NCBI GenBank assembly: GCA_030765045.1
Contig: CM060969.1
Coordinates: 49,550,716 to 49,614,715 of the forward strand
Length of the DNA stretch: 64,000 nucleotides
Direction: 5' to 3'
Source: Tenodera sinensis
Lineage: Eukaryota; Arthropoda; Insecta; Mantodea; Mantidae
The position numbers and the translations under genes are program-made. Shown in pieces: positions 45,260 through 56,452 of this stretch. Position 1 is the stretch's first letter. Every line of letters starts with the position of its first letter. The notes under the pieces were generated by a model. It saw nothing but the letters and a program-made list of their open reading frames with translations, did not search any database and was not told the origin of the DNA.

Positions 45260-45770
45260 CTGTTTTACGTATTACACTCACACGATTTTCTTACTCGCTT
45301 TTCTTTACATAACACATTCACAAGACCTTCTTCAAAATATTCATGCAATTTTCTATGAGTGAAATGGAAGTGCAACGTATAAATCCACACGGTTTTCTCT
45401 ACTCACTTTTCTTTTACGAAACACAACCATAGTTCTTACTCTACTAACACTTCTACAAACAACACGTATGATTTTCTATATGTTTGAAGTAAAAATGAAT
45501 CGTATTACATTCATACGGTTTTCTCTACTTTTGGTTTACCTAGCACATTCATATGTTCTCCACTCACTCTTCAACATATAATTCATATAAGTTTCTATAT
45601 AATTGAAATACAAATTACAACCTATTACATTGAGGTGGTTTTCTCTCCTCACTCTTCTACAAACAAGTCATACACTTTTCTATATTATCGAAATAGAAAT
45701 GCAACGTATTACATTCACACGGTGCGTTCTACTCACTTTTCTTCCTGCACATAACCTTCATAATTTTGAA
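45260..45770. repeat. degenerate tandem array related to CTTTCTCTAC-family terminus
   Basis: Five diverged units begin at about 45269, 45377, 45500, 45621 and 45707 (spacings 108, 123, 121, 86). Each starts CGTATTACATTCACACGGTT then TTCTCTACTCAC, the same word order as the transposon end (GTGTTGCACTCACATGACTT then TCTCTACTC). TTTTCTATAT and GAAATAGAAATGCAA fill the rest. The 77-codon plus frame is repeat-derived. Confidence 0.75.
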
Positions 45771-45839
45771 GACTATCTCAACAAAAGTCATCCGGGTCAT
45801 TGTGCAATAGTTTCATCATTGAGTGAATCAATTTAACAT

Positions 45840-48800
45840 TATTTGCGGTTTAAATTCCACTCGTTCAGCGTAGGGTAAGACCTTCACAAAACTATTTTTG
45901 TGGCATCTGTAGCTGAAATTTGTCAAAGTAGATAACAATTACCTATGCCAAATCGACGATGACCTCCTTAAGTATTCGATATGCAAAACAAAGAGAACTG
46001 TTTATGGGTCTTGGGCACCAAGAGAGATAATAGATCAGATAACAATTATTTATTGTCTGCAGAGGGATTCGTCTGAAATACCTAGTTACAACAAAAGTCA
46101 CTCGAATTATAAAATAATGAATGAGTTAAACATAGCCTTAATACGAGTTCTAAACTTTTTTCAATTACCATAATATGATAAGGAAAAATTAACAATTTTC
46201 TGCTTGGAAGAATACATAGATAGGTAGCATTTTTTTAATGTTTCATATCCTTGTCCAACTTAAGATAGGTATCAACGTTATCCAGTACCTAGTAATATGA
46301 ACTTATTTGTATGCAATATGTATTATATTCATATGCAATATTTTTTAGTTCTTCCTACAAAACTATCTGCATTATAACTATAGTTATAAACAGACTAGTT
46401 AGGCTCAGTATTTTATATTTTCTAAAACGTTTGTTAATGAGTCTTCCGACAACACTGTTTTGTATTATAAAAACCCTTTGGGCACCGTCACCTGCCACAA
46501 ATCAGTATGTTATATGATAAAACATTGCACCAAAGCATAAGCTTTAATAAATTATTTATGCTTTTTAAACATCTTATGACAAATGTTTTATTTAGTCTGC
46601 TACAGGCGTGATTACCTACTTTTATTCCTTAAAGTTAAATGACTACATAAGTTAGGTAATACCTAAAAATTATTTCTCAATGTTGTTTCTAAAATACGAT
46701 TATTGGAGTCACAACTTAAAAGACATGCAATTTTATTGATTATTGCGCCATTATTGTCATAATATTTTTGGCCAATAGAACGCTACAAAACTAAGTGTTT
46801 CAACCAATCATGGATAGGTACTCTGACATAATTTATCAGCTGCATAGCATTTGTCTGTTTTTATCATCTGTTAATTTGTTTGTTTTCTCGCAAAGGTATT
46901 TGAAGTTTTCACCAAACCAGAACGAAGCAACACAAAGAAAAATAAACAGTAGGTATATGGAAAGAGTTGTGCAAATTAATTTAGTAAGTTAATTAGTATT
47001 TTATTGTAGCTAGGCATTTCTTGTAATCTTTATATACTTTATTTTAATCGTGAGATATTCAAACTCCACTCGAGTTTTTATTTTCTCTACATAAATAAAA
47101 AATGTAGTAAGATTACTGTTGATAAAATTTAAGCAAGTAATTTTATGAGTTACAATTATTTAGCTACTATTACATTAATAAATTATCAGTTGAATGTATC
47201 GGTGGATTGTGTAATGCTTTAGTATTTCATAACTAATCTGTTTCGAAAAAACACTATTGCAGAAAGGTCTTTAATATGCAGTTACCTTTCAATTCACTCA
47301 TATTCTTTGCAGTAAATTCCCAACAGTTATTCGAAATCAAAAGTAATTTATTACTCTGTTTTCTTGCTGCTCTATAGATGTTTTCTAGCAGAGCAACTAA
47401 ACCCCTGTCTATAGATACCTTTAAGGAGAACTTGAATAGATTGAGGTATGGTTGTTTCTCTTACTTTTGAACACCTTTCAATCTTGTGTTCAAATGCCTG
47501 GTAATTCCAAAAAAAATGGTAAATAAACCTGCGCTACATTATTAAGTTCTTTATGAATTCATAAGTTTACTTGTGAAACGAAAGCAGATGTCACAAATTG
47601 ATGTTTACGTTATATTTATTTAAATTTAATACTTTACAGTATTAGCGTAAAGTAAGGTATGCATATTCTGATAATTTTATATCTTCGCCATTATATTCCG
47701 CATCCCTTTGAAACCCAACCGCACCATTAAGTTATTGGAATGTTATAGAACAATTTCAGCATTGACCATACCACTAAGACTCTATGATTCAATTAATGTT
47801 TTGGAATGTTGGAAGGTTATTTCGTGATAGTGGTGAGGTAATTTAGCGACTGAAAGAAACACGCATTATTATACAAATCTCTTCAATTTAAACAAAGTCT
47901 CTTAACCTATTATATAAGCCTAATGAGGTAAGAAATATTATTTAATTTATTAGCTCTTCTATTTTGAATCATGACATCCTGTTTTGTGATGCGCATTTGT
48001 CACACATTAAAACTTCTCCGTCAGCATCTGATGGCTGACAAAGAACATGGCATGAAAAAAAGTACAAATTGTGCCCATCTTGAACCATTCTTCTTTACTT
48101 ATCTTCAGAATACCTACCCTATTGAATACTAGTTTAATTTAAATATGTTCTGTAAATGCAAAGGATCTTCCTAATTAAGGAAAGAGAATTGTTTCATTTT
48201 GAGAACTCCTAGAAAGAGTCGACATAGAGCACCCATTCTCTTGGGAGCAGCATAAACTGAGACATTTTCGATTTTTACAGTTTTGCAGCGTGAATTAACA
48301 GATTTTTTGCAGCTTTTCACTGAATCATTGTGTAACTGATTTTAGAAAGTCACTAGTAGGTAAAGATTAATACCATTTCATGGATCACTGTAATATTGCA
48401 ACAGTAAAACATAACCCTCAAGTAAGACTAAAACAAAAATAACAGCATTAATCATTACAAAATAGATTTAAATCATAGGCTACTAGTGAATGAAGCAATT
48501 AGATTTTCAGTGCTTTAATACCAAAATGTAACTGGTTATATATTAAGAGAATGCACCAGTTTTAACCTGTTTTAAATTCTTTAGCTGAGAAAATATTCGT
48601 AAGTTTGCCATAAACACTTAATGGGCTTTAATTCATGTTCAGCATTTTTAATATTTTCCAAATTACAGAACAATATTATTGTATTATTTTTATATGGTCC
48701 ACATAAGTGTGATTAAAATCTTTATTATGTGACTATATGGTCTCAAGAGTAAAACGTAAATAGATTTAACTAAACTATGTGTGTTAATTTCATGCCTAGT

Positions 48801-49235
48801 ATAACTACTTTGGACACAAGAGTAATATGTACCTTACTTTATTTTTCTATTTTCTTTTTGAACATTGTACAGTACAACTCTAAAACTGACATTTAAGCAT
48901 TTATTGACAAGCTATTCGCATAGGCCTGCATTGCAAACAAACAATAATAAATGTTCCTGAATAGAATAATGCTTATTCACATCTATAACCAAATGATACT
49001 TCAAATATTCAAGAGAAACCTTTTATAATTATGTCTTTTCTTGCTCATAAAACCTTAATGAAGTAATAAATGCCTTTGTATGTTTATTGTGCAGTAATAT
49101 CCTTTAATTTTATCACTATTCTAACTTTGATTCATAGTGTAAAACTTCAAACTTCAGATGCAGGTACACGAATGGTACAATTTAATGACGATGTTTCATA
49201 ACCTGTTTGTGCTGGAACTAAAAAGGCTGTGGTAG
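45840..49235. other. AT-rich, largely non-repetitive stretch
   Basis: About 3.4 kb without any recognised repeat copy, SINE or transposase motif, the longest such stretch in the window. Frames are all under 70 codons (e.g. 46311-46517, 46795-46992) with no recognisable domain. It could be intron or intergenic DNA. Confidence 0.5.
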
Positions 49236-49239
49236 GTGT

Positions 49240-49642
49240 ATAGTTAACTTTTTACTAGGTATAGGTAAATAAAGGAAGTATTGTATTTCAAAAATACGAT
49301 GTCGATTTTGGGGCTCCTGAATAACAAAAAGCATTTTGTGTGTCTGAACAAAATAACTACAAAAACGAAAGATCGAGTAAATGCCAAACTTGGTATTTAA
49401 GTTCATTATCTTCCAAGATATTCAAGGAACCCCTATCCCAAACTACCCTTATATGAAACTTTAAAAAAAATTATTTTCTAAAACATGACGGTTACAGTTT
49501 TAATTAAAATACCATGTGCTAAAGACATTTTTATGACAAAGGTGGAGATATATTGAATTTTCTGGGAATGACTCCTGAAGTCTTTTCATTGTGAATGATT
49601 TTTACATAAGAGGTAAATTGTAAAATATAGGGGAAAAAACAC
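49240..49642 (-). mobile_element. CTTTCTCTAC-family fragment, reverse, diverged
   Basis: GGAAGTATTGTATTTCAAAA, CAAACTTGGTATTTAAGTTC and TTGAATTTTCTGGGAATGAC. The distal third is replaced by SINE-like sequence. Confidence 0.7.
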
Positions 49643-49654
49643 TGCACTGCTCTG

Positions 49655-49860
49655 TGCTTTTACAGTGACCCTTGGGAGGGAGGTATGAGGGGAGAGACCC
49701 AATGGGCGGCTAAATCCGGATGAGGTGGGGTCCATAATGTTTCCAGTTCGAACACATCCGATCCACCCACAAAACCTTATCTCCCGGCGTTCCCCTCACT
49801 CAGAGGCGAGTCCTGATTGCGCAGTCACGATCGAACCAGGAAAGAAATTCTACAAAACGT
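49655..49860 (-). mobile_element. decayed SINE-like segment
   Basis: GC-richer sequence with GCGCAGTCACGATCGAACC and TTCGAACACATCC. These resemble B-box words on the minus strand and the TGACTGCGCA flank of SINE family 2. Too degraded to delimit. Confidence 0.35.
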
Positions 49861-49925
49861 ATTACATTCAGCGTCCAGCTGTAATTTGCCGAATACAGTC
49901 ACCTGGTCCTATGTCCCTGAAACGG

Positions 49926-50090
49926 ATTACAATGACGGAAATAAAAGGTAGGGGAAATTAGAGACAGAAAGTCGTGGTAAAGATGAACTACCCCAGCATT
50001 CGCCTATCAACACGAGAAAACCATGGGCGGTTACCGAGAGCCGAACATAGGATCCCCCGAATGCGGTCGCACACAACTGCGGCGCGAACT
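49926..50090 (-). mobile_element. tRNA-derived SINE (family 2), minus, degraded head
   Basis: The body matches 21566-21747: CCCAGCATTCGCCTATCAAC, GAGAAAACCATGGGCGG and, on the minus strand, CATTCGGGGGATCCTATGTT then CGGCTCTCGG in place of the B box. The A-box end is unclear. Confidence 0.68.
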
Positions 50091-50094
50091 CGTT

Positions 50095-50745
50095 CGTAGT
50101 GGTTAGGTAAATTGACTGGATATTCAGTACCATGGCCCAAACTTTCCTCTACAGAACAAGAGAATATAATGGCTTGTATGGCTTACACTAAACATTCAAA
50201 ATACCTACTTTACCGTATTAGTAGCAATTTAGCTAACTTTTACTGAATGTTTAGTTAATCCTCAGAACACTCTGTGGGAAGTGGCATATCGTTCGTCTTG
50301 TGAAAAAGTAATTAATGGTTGTAATGTTTCCACAGCATTACGCTGGTGCAGAACATTTAAGCTTTTGTATGTTTCTAGGGAAGTACTTGGTGCTGACGGC
50401 GGCAATCATTCTGTGCTATTGATACCTCCTACCATGGCACATAATGGGCAACTTTTCTGAGAAGAGAGATGCAAATTCTGCAAGCTTAGCTGTCAGAAAT
50501 GTGGTTTGTACAGAAATAGGCAAATAATAAGCGATATTCCATATAATGTCCTCGAGTGGAGTACAAAGGAAAATGGCTATTGAGAGGGAACTGTTGGCAG
50601 CTGCTCACAGTGTCATTTGGGTTTCAGTGGACAAACCGTCTATGTCCACAACCTTATTCGTAAAGTACTGTCACTCGTGCAAACATTCGTTGTTTAAAGT
50701 GTTGCATAGAAGTTTCAAGGCCATGAATGAGACTGCAAATGTAGA
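50095..50745. other. unassigned sequence
   Basis: No repeat or gene recognised. The 137-codon plus frame starting at 50546 continues into the following repeat copy and its CG/TG tract, so most of it is not coding. Confidence 0.4.
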
Positions 50746-50746
50746 T

Positions 50747-50872
50747 ACTTTTTTTTTTACTTTCTTTAGTAAAATAGTGGAAGTATTGTACTCCACCCAA
50801 AAATTTGATGTCGAGATTTCACCGGAGGCCCCTGAATCCAAAAAAAGCACTTTTAGAAAAAGGTCCGCGCGC

Positions 50873-50940
<68 letters not shown>

Positions 50941-51285
50941 CAGTTTGTGGACAGCATAACTCAAAAACAAAAAGTCTGTTAAAAACCAAAGCTGATATTT
51001 AAGTTTAATATCTTTCAAGAATGCAACACGAAGATTCTGAAGAAAATTCCTCTGCTCTAAACTACCCTTTACATGGAACATTTTTCGAAAATTTTGGTTT
51101 TCTTGAAAATGACTCTAACGATTTTGATTAAAATGTCATACGTTTTGGAATATTTTTATGGAAAATGAAATGCATATCTTGAATTTTCTGGCTATACCAC
51201 ATGTAGTTCTATTTACTCTGGATAACTTTTGCATAAGTGGTAAACCGTAAGAGATAGATACAGAAATGTAGACCTTGCTAAAACA
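50747..51285 (-). mobile_element. CTTTCTCTAC-family copy, reverse, part 1
   Basis: TTTTACTTTCTTTAGTAAAA, GAGATTTCACCGGAGGCCCC, the (CG)n(TG)n tract at 50866-50940 and the body to GCTAAAACACAATTTTG. It then joins an older copy. Confidence 0.9.
50866..50940. repeat. (CG)n(TG)n tract, about 75 bp
   Basis: About 22 bp of CG followed by about 50 bp of TG with one ATA interruption; the longest potential Z-DNA tract among the family members here. Confidence 0.95.
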
Positions 51286-51640
51286 CAATTTTGTTCATTT
51301 ATTTTCTTAAAATATGGCTTTAATAATGTTGGTTAAATTTTCACATGCTAAGGACCTATAGATATTTTCATGATAAACGAAATTTAAATGTTGAATTTTC
51401 TGAGAATGGGCTCTAAATCCACTTCGTTTTGAATTACTTTTGTAAACCACATAAAAAGTAGGTCTCATATAGGTAAGCACACACTTTATACCTATCACAT
51501 ATTTTTGGTGGAGTTAACTATTTCTGATCTGACTATAGCTTAAACCTCCTGTGTTCTTCTACTCCCATTGTACCTACAAGAAAATATGCCATAAAACCAT
51601 TTCTACAAATGTATATCGCAATTAACATAAATTAGAGTGG
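51286..51640 (-). mobile_element. CTTTCTCTAC-family fragment, reverse, old subfamily
   Basis: Restarts at an earlier family position (TTTTCTTAAAATATGGCTTT) and runs to ATTAACATAAATTAGAGTGG, where a SINE follows. The junction at 51285 joins two divergent copies of the same orientation. Confidence 0.7.
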
Positions 51641-51647
51641 GTGAACC

Positions 51648-51972
51648 GCCTCCATAGCGCAGTGGTAGCGCGCCTGCCTCTTGCGCGGAGGACGCGGGTT
51701 TGATGCCCGGTACCGGCGTGGAAATTTTTCCCCCGCTGGGAGATCTGGCACGGTGTGCATTAAGCCTCGTTAGGTCCCTGAGAAGTCATTGAGGAGTTAC
51801 TTGATGAAGTAGCGACCCCATGTCGAGAAGACCGCATAATCGGCCGAGAGGGCTGGGGGTGCTGACAACGTACCACCCTCCAGTGCTGCACCCCACTCAT
51901 GACGCCTGTAGTGGACAGAGGGGGGGACGCAGCGGCCGGGCGGTAAACCTTGGGCTGTTGCGCTGGGATTTT
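51648..51972 (+). mobile_element. tRNA-derived SINE (family 4), plus
   Basis: Head GCCTCCATAGCGCAGTGGTA then GCGCGCC (A box), GACGCGGGTTTGATGCCCGG (B box), then a body of about 250 bp: GAAATTTTTCCCCCGCTGGG, GTGCATTAAGCCTCGTTAGG, CGCAGCGGCCGGGCGGTAAA. It ends GCGCTGGGATTTTAGAGTGA. The head folds partly like a tRNA, but the 3' acceptor strand does not match, so it is a SINE and not a tRNA gene. Confidence 0.87.
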
Positions 51973-52212
51973 AGAGTGAGTGAGTGAGTGAGTGACTGAG
52001 TGAGGGAGAGAGTGAGGGTGAGAGAGTGAGGAGTGAGTGAGGAGAGTGTGAGTGAGGAATGAGAGAATTAATGAGTGAGGAGTGAGTAGTGAGTGTGGAG
52101 TGAGTGAGGAGTGAGGAGTAAGTGAGTGAGGAGTGAGTGAGAAGTGAGGAGTGTGGAGTGAGTGTGGAGTGAGTGTGGAGTGAGTGAGGAGTGAGTGAGA
52201 GTGAGTGAGTGG
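51973..52212. repeat. GAGT-rich tail repeat of the SINE
   Basis: About 240 bp of imperfect GAGTGAGT/GTGGAGTGA units directly continuing the SINE's 3' end. The minus frame here is a Ser/His/Thr/Leu-rich artefact. Confidence 0.88.
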
Positions 52213-52261
52213 GTTTTAAGGGCCCGTCCACAAGTAGGTCATTTGGGTCCGTGAATTTGAC

Positions 52262-52330
52262 AGAATACTCTTCATATTTGTAAGAATGGTTTTTACGAGA
52301 ATGAGTAGAGAAAATCATGTGAGTCAGGAA
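52262..52330 (-). mobile_element. CTTTCTCTAC-family terminus, reverse
   Basis: GTAAGAATGGTTTTTACGAG then AATGAGTAGAGAAAATCATG and TGAGT: only the last 65 bp of a copy. Confidence 0.7.
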
Positions 52331-52534
52331 ATTATAGTTTTGTTTTATTGTTCTATTTATGTGCTGCCTTTAACTGCAATGGCCATATCGGTAGCCTTTT
52401 ACTTTTGGAACATATTGCAATGGTGTTAACTCTTGTACAGCTGTTGTCATTGGATTTCCGGTTTTTCTTTGGGCTTTATACCTTCATTAGATCACACACA
52501 TTCATACTCTCATTCATATAGGATAATCTTGGCT

Positions 52535-52615
52535 ACTGAAAAATCCCCCCCCCCCTGCCGGGAATCGAACACGGGATCCACAGCTGAGCAGGCAGATGCT
52601 CTATCGACTGATTTC
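52535..52615 (-). mobile_element. short tRNA-derived SINE head, minus
   Basis: The minus strand reads CAGTCGATAGAGCATCTGCC (A box), then GATCCCGTGTTCGATTCCCG (B box), GC, a G run and ATTTTTC. The arrangement is close to a real tRNA, but the acceptor stem is not closed. Confidence 0.72.
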
Positions 52616-52825
52616 TTTCTTATAGTGGTAGTATTCAGATGTTCAGATTCAGGTTCATTTGTCGTAAAAATCAGCTAAGAATGTGTTCTTCAAAGAAATT
52701 GTTATGAATCAGCAAGAAGAGTGATTCTGAAATATACACCTAATAATTGATAAGCAACTGACGAGTCAAATCAAATCAACCAAGCTGCTGAAACTTAATT
52801 TCCATCAACTCCAAGAGCTTAATAT

Positions 52826-53395
52826 CTCTTCTTCTTCTTCTTCTTCTTCTTCTTCTTCTTCTTCTTCTTCTTCTTCTTCTTCTCCTTCTCCTTCTCCTTC
52901 TCCTTCTCCTTCTCCTCCTTCTCCGGCTTCTCCTTCTCCTTCTCCCTCTCCCTCTCCCTCTCCCTCTCCCTCTCCCTCTCCTCCTCCTCCTCCTCTTCAC
53001 CGTAGGCCTCTCATTGGCCTGTTCCGCTCCAAAATGCTGTTGCTTCCAGCTTTTCCTAGGTGTTCCTAGGTTTCTTCTTATGCTGGTTTTGGTATTGTGT
53101 TTTTCAGTCATGCTTATTAAGTGTTGTGTCCAGTTTGTTCTATATTTCACAATTGTTTTATTCAGTTCTCTATGTTTAATTATTTCTGTATTATGTATGT
53201 TTGCTGTCTGTTGTCTGATATCGTGCTATTGATTTGAAGAATCTCATTTCTGCAGCTTGTGTTCTGAGTGTTGTGCCGTCATTGTCCATGTTTCGCATCC
53301 AGTTATAGTGAGAACTGCCATCGCCTTGTACATTTTCATTATAGTATTTTCTAGCTTTATTTTTCAAACTCCTGCTCCTGTTGTATAATAGAAGG
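52826..53395 (-). pseudogene. non-LTR retrotransposon 3' end with (GAA)n/(GGA)n tail, minus
   Basis: Minus-strand frames with shifts read, from right to left, ALRTQAAEMRFFKSI-type sequence (the conserved R-x-x-A-A-E-M-R-x-L/F block after RT), then NWTQHLISM, a KHNTKTSIRRNLGTPRKSWK tail near 53060 (family pattern G-R-P-R-K-R-W), and finally a run of GAA then GGA/GAG triplets at 52828-52995. Typical 3' end of a 5'-truncated non-LTR element whose tail is a trinucleotide microsatellite. The 124-codon Arg-rich frame is partly this tail read in frame. Confidence 0.72.
52828..52995. repeat. (TTC)n(CTCCTT)n(CTCCCT)n microsatellite
   Basis: A pure pyrimidine strand for about 165 bp, moving from TTC to CTCCTT to CTCCCT to CTC units. 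Confidence 0.97.
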
Positions 53396-53403
53396 TATAT
53401 AGT

Positions 53404-54236
53404 TTATTACTTTCTCTACTGTGTATAGTAAAGTGGATGAAGTACCTATTTATTCCACCCAAAAATTTGATGTCGAGATTTCACCGGAAATATATGTTTT
53501 GAGGCCGCCTGAATAACAAAAAAAAAAAAGCATTTTAGAGAAAGGTCTGCGTGTATGTCTGTCTGTCTGTGTCTCTATCAGCCTGTGACAGCATAACTCA
53601 AAATCGAAAAGTCGGTTAAAATCCAAAGATGGTGTTTAAGTTTGATATCTTTCAAGAATGCAACACTAAGATTTTGAACAAAGTCACTCCATCCTACACT
53701 ACCCTTTACTTGGAATATTTTTCGACAGTTTTGATTTTCTCCAAAACGGCTATAAAGATTTTTATTAATATACCATATGTTGAAGATATTCTTATGGTAA
53801 ACGAAATGTATATTTTGATTTTTCTGGCTATAGTCCCTGTAGTAGTATTTACTCTGGATGACTTTTACATAACCGGTAAACCGTAAGAGATAGACCCAAT
53901 CTTACTATACCTACAACAATTTAGATCTTGCTAAACTACACAATTTATGTCTAAATGAATGGTGTGAGTTTTGAAGAACTTCTACCTCTGTCAAATATAA
54001 CATCGATATCCATTTTTATATGTTAATCGTGCAAAAAGAACGGAATCTCAAAGCTTTAAAAGATTTGACTATTGCTCAAAGCCTACTGTATTCTAATATT
54101 CCCCTTGCACCTACAAGAAAATAAGCAAAAAGATACTTTCTGCAAATGTTTATCTCAACTAATACGTAGAAGATAAGAGTTTGCAAGTATGGTTAGTACA
54201 TTGAGAAAGTCATGTGAGTCCAACACATCAGATTTT
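53404..54236 (-). mobile_element. CTTTCTCTAC-family copy, reverse, full length
   Basis: TTACTTTCTCTACTGTGTAT to GTGAGTCCAACACATCAGAT. The microsatellite here is a short (GTCT)n at 53555-53576. Confidence 0.9.
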
Positions 54237-54389
54237 TATTTTTCGGATGATATTTCCATGTTATATTTTGATATTTCGTTTAATTTATATAGCATTCTTT
54301 GGAGTTCTCTTCTGTTTTTGCTATTAAAATCTTACGAAAGCTGATGCTTTATTATTAAATTTCCTAAGTTAATTCTTTCCGTTGTTGTT

Positions 54390-54515
54390 TCCTTCCATGA
54401 ATACATCATGTCCAAATATATATTAAAACAGTGGTTGGCAATGAACAACCTTGTCTAACCCCTGTTGTTTTTATTGGTTCCCTTTGATTTATTCTTAATA
54501 TCTGCAACATCATTA
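54390..54515 (-). pseudogene. short non-LTR RT fragment, minus
   Basis: The minus strand gives GVRQGCSLPTTVLIYIWT near 54415-54470, the same motif region as GIRQG at 41915-42305, preceded by ENQREPIKT-like sequence. Only this RT motif survives. Confidence 0.62.
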
Positions 54516-54519
54516 AGGA

Positions 54520-55325
54520 AGGTTACATTTGTTTAATTTGTGTTGCAAGCGATTTCTCCAAGACCCACGTGCAGCTGGAGGAACATAATAGCCAAAGAGC
54601 AGTGTGGAGTACTGAAGTTAGTGGGGTTGGTAACACAGTGTTACTGCTGGTGAACCATGACCCGCGCGCTCCCACGCTACTGCTCATGCTGAGAGGCAAA
54701 GAGGCTTAGCTTTTACAGGAATTTGGGGACAATACTGTGTAGATATTGGGAACAGGTGGCTCGGCACAACATACCTCCCGAAACGTGGACAGTACAGCCG
54801 AAAATAACATACCATTGAGTCATCGTTATTACAGAGGTATTGGGTACACTAACATGCATAAAACATGACCCATTTCTCTCACAATACTGTTTTTCCCTCC
54901 GTAAGGTTAGCACCTTCAAGTAACTAACATTTGGCTCCACCCAGCCAATATCAGTTTACTTGTAACTGGACTGAAAAACAATCTAGAGCAAGATCTCTCA
55001 GGGCGCATGCACAGATGCAACTACGAAAAGTTGCTTCTCTCTCTCGCTCCCTTTGCCATCTCCCTATTCCTTAGTTTCAACACTATTTCTTCCTCACCAC
55101 AGTTTGTCCAGAACGCCCGGACACTCTATATGCGCCAGAGAGGAGAAATTAAGGAGAAGTGACTGCAGTGGTGGGGAACTAGCCAGTGATAGCAGAACAT
55201 ACACAAGCTGTATGTTTAAGTATTGTAAACAATTATTGTGCAGTTATCAAGTCAGAGCAAGTGGTATACTAATCCCACCTCTATTACTATGCAAGTAGCA
55301 GGTCTCTCCTTCAGGAGTGGGGGAG
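54520..55325. other. unassigned GC-richer sequence
   Basis: Mixed composition with GGCGCATGCACAG and a CT-rich stretch (55034-55080). Short frames only. It ends with a purine run (GGAGTGGGGGAG, 55314-55325) that could be a polypurine tract for the LTR-like segment that follows. Confidence 0.35.
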
Positions 55326-55639
55326 TGTCATGACGAACTGAACGGTCAATATGTAATGTTTACGCGCGGTGTGCACTGTTTAACTGCTTATCTTGCTTTT
55401 TAATACTAAATTTGATCTTTTGGTTTGATTATCTAGAAAGCACTGTTATAAACCTCACTTTTGGATAAAGAATGCTCTTCTTCAAGACATAGCAACCTAT
55501 TTAATTCTTCCCCTCTATCGTCCCTATGACTTTACCATATGTGTACTCTGTTATGGTGTCTTTTAAGAGATGATTTTCTTACATATGTTATCATTGTATT
55601 GCATATGAGGTATTTGGCTCTATGGTCACGACCGTTACA
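55326..55639 (+). mobile_element. possible LTR (Copia-like) preceded by polypurine tract
   Basis: GGAGTGGGGGAG is followed at once by TGTCATGACG. The candidate ends CCGTTACA at 55639, giving about 314 bp of TG...CA sequence. A GGGGGAG|TGT junction is typical of Copia-type 3' LTR starts. No recognisable pol reading frame lies upstream, so this rests on the junction alone. Confidence 0.35.
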
Positions 55640-56450
55640 ACAATAAATAAACAAACAAGGAAGTTCCCACTCTGATTTAAATAGACTTTCGGTATCCTAT
55701 GCTTTCTTTGGAGCATTGTTGGGTAGTGGTATCGTACGTAGGTATCTATTTCACCGATATGCTAGTCGTCTATCAACACAGACTTCCTCGATTCTTCGCT
55801 TTTTCACTCTGCAACGCGCGAGTTGAACTGAGCTTAACCGGATCGCCACTATACACGGCGCAAGGAAGCTCTACAGCCCGGATTGCACTCGGTGCGATTT
55901 TAAACTTTGACAGACCTGATCTAGATGCACAAAAATAAACCAATAAACGACGTTACAGACAATAGAGATGGTTTGTATACCGCCTCTGTGAAAGACTTTC
56001 ACTACAATTGGTGCAAAAGGTATCCTAGACTAGTAAATATAATTCAGATGTTTACGACGTGCATCGTCAAACTGATGGACAGGTGCGACGTTTATATCGT
56101 ATTTATTTCTGTTTTAATATGTTTTATTTTTGCGGCTAAATTCTAGGAAGCATTGCCTTAAATATACCCCGCCAGCGAGAGCATGTAACATATATCAAAA
56201 TGCCAGTGGAACACAATCGGGCATCAGCGCAGCGGCAGTCCTGCTTTAGATAAACTAGTTACTTCATAATCGGAGCACAATAGCGTACCTACTGTATTGC
56301 GATGCCGGCTGCGGCGCACAACAAAGGATGGGGTGCCCCCCCACTGGAGGTGCGTACATAAAAGGCGCTCAAGGCCAGGCTGCCTTACGAGAATAAACAC
56401 GTGACAATTAGCAACGCACAACCAAAAGGGGTTTTCCAGATTACTCGAGA
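55640..56450. other. unassigned sequence
   Basis: Frames at 55699-55938 and 55925-56146 (79 and 73 codons, plus) are not recognised. The second contains a hydrophobic C-terminal stretch (VFISVLICFIFAAKF), but no gene context supports it. Confidence 0.35.
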
Positions 56451-56452
56451 AG

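Noticed and set aside
45840..49235. Hidden genes in the quiet AT-rich stretch
   Set aside because: All frames are short, AT-biased and unflanked by consistent splice signals. I could not support any exon.
51648..51720. A functional tRNA gene
   Set aside because: A and B boxes are good, but the acceptor stem strands do not pair and a 250-bp SINE body follows directly.
52535..52615. A functional tRNA gene on the minus strand
   Set aside because: Tail of G's and T's without a closed acceptor stem; matches SINE architecture.
52776..53150. Arg-rich 124-residue protein on the minus strand
   Set aside because: The Arg run is the (TTC/CTC)n microsatellite read in one frame; the rest is the frame-shifted tail of a non-LTR element.
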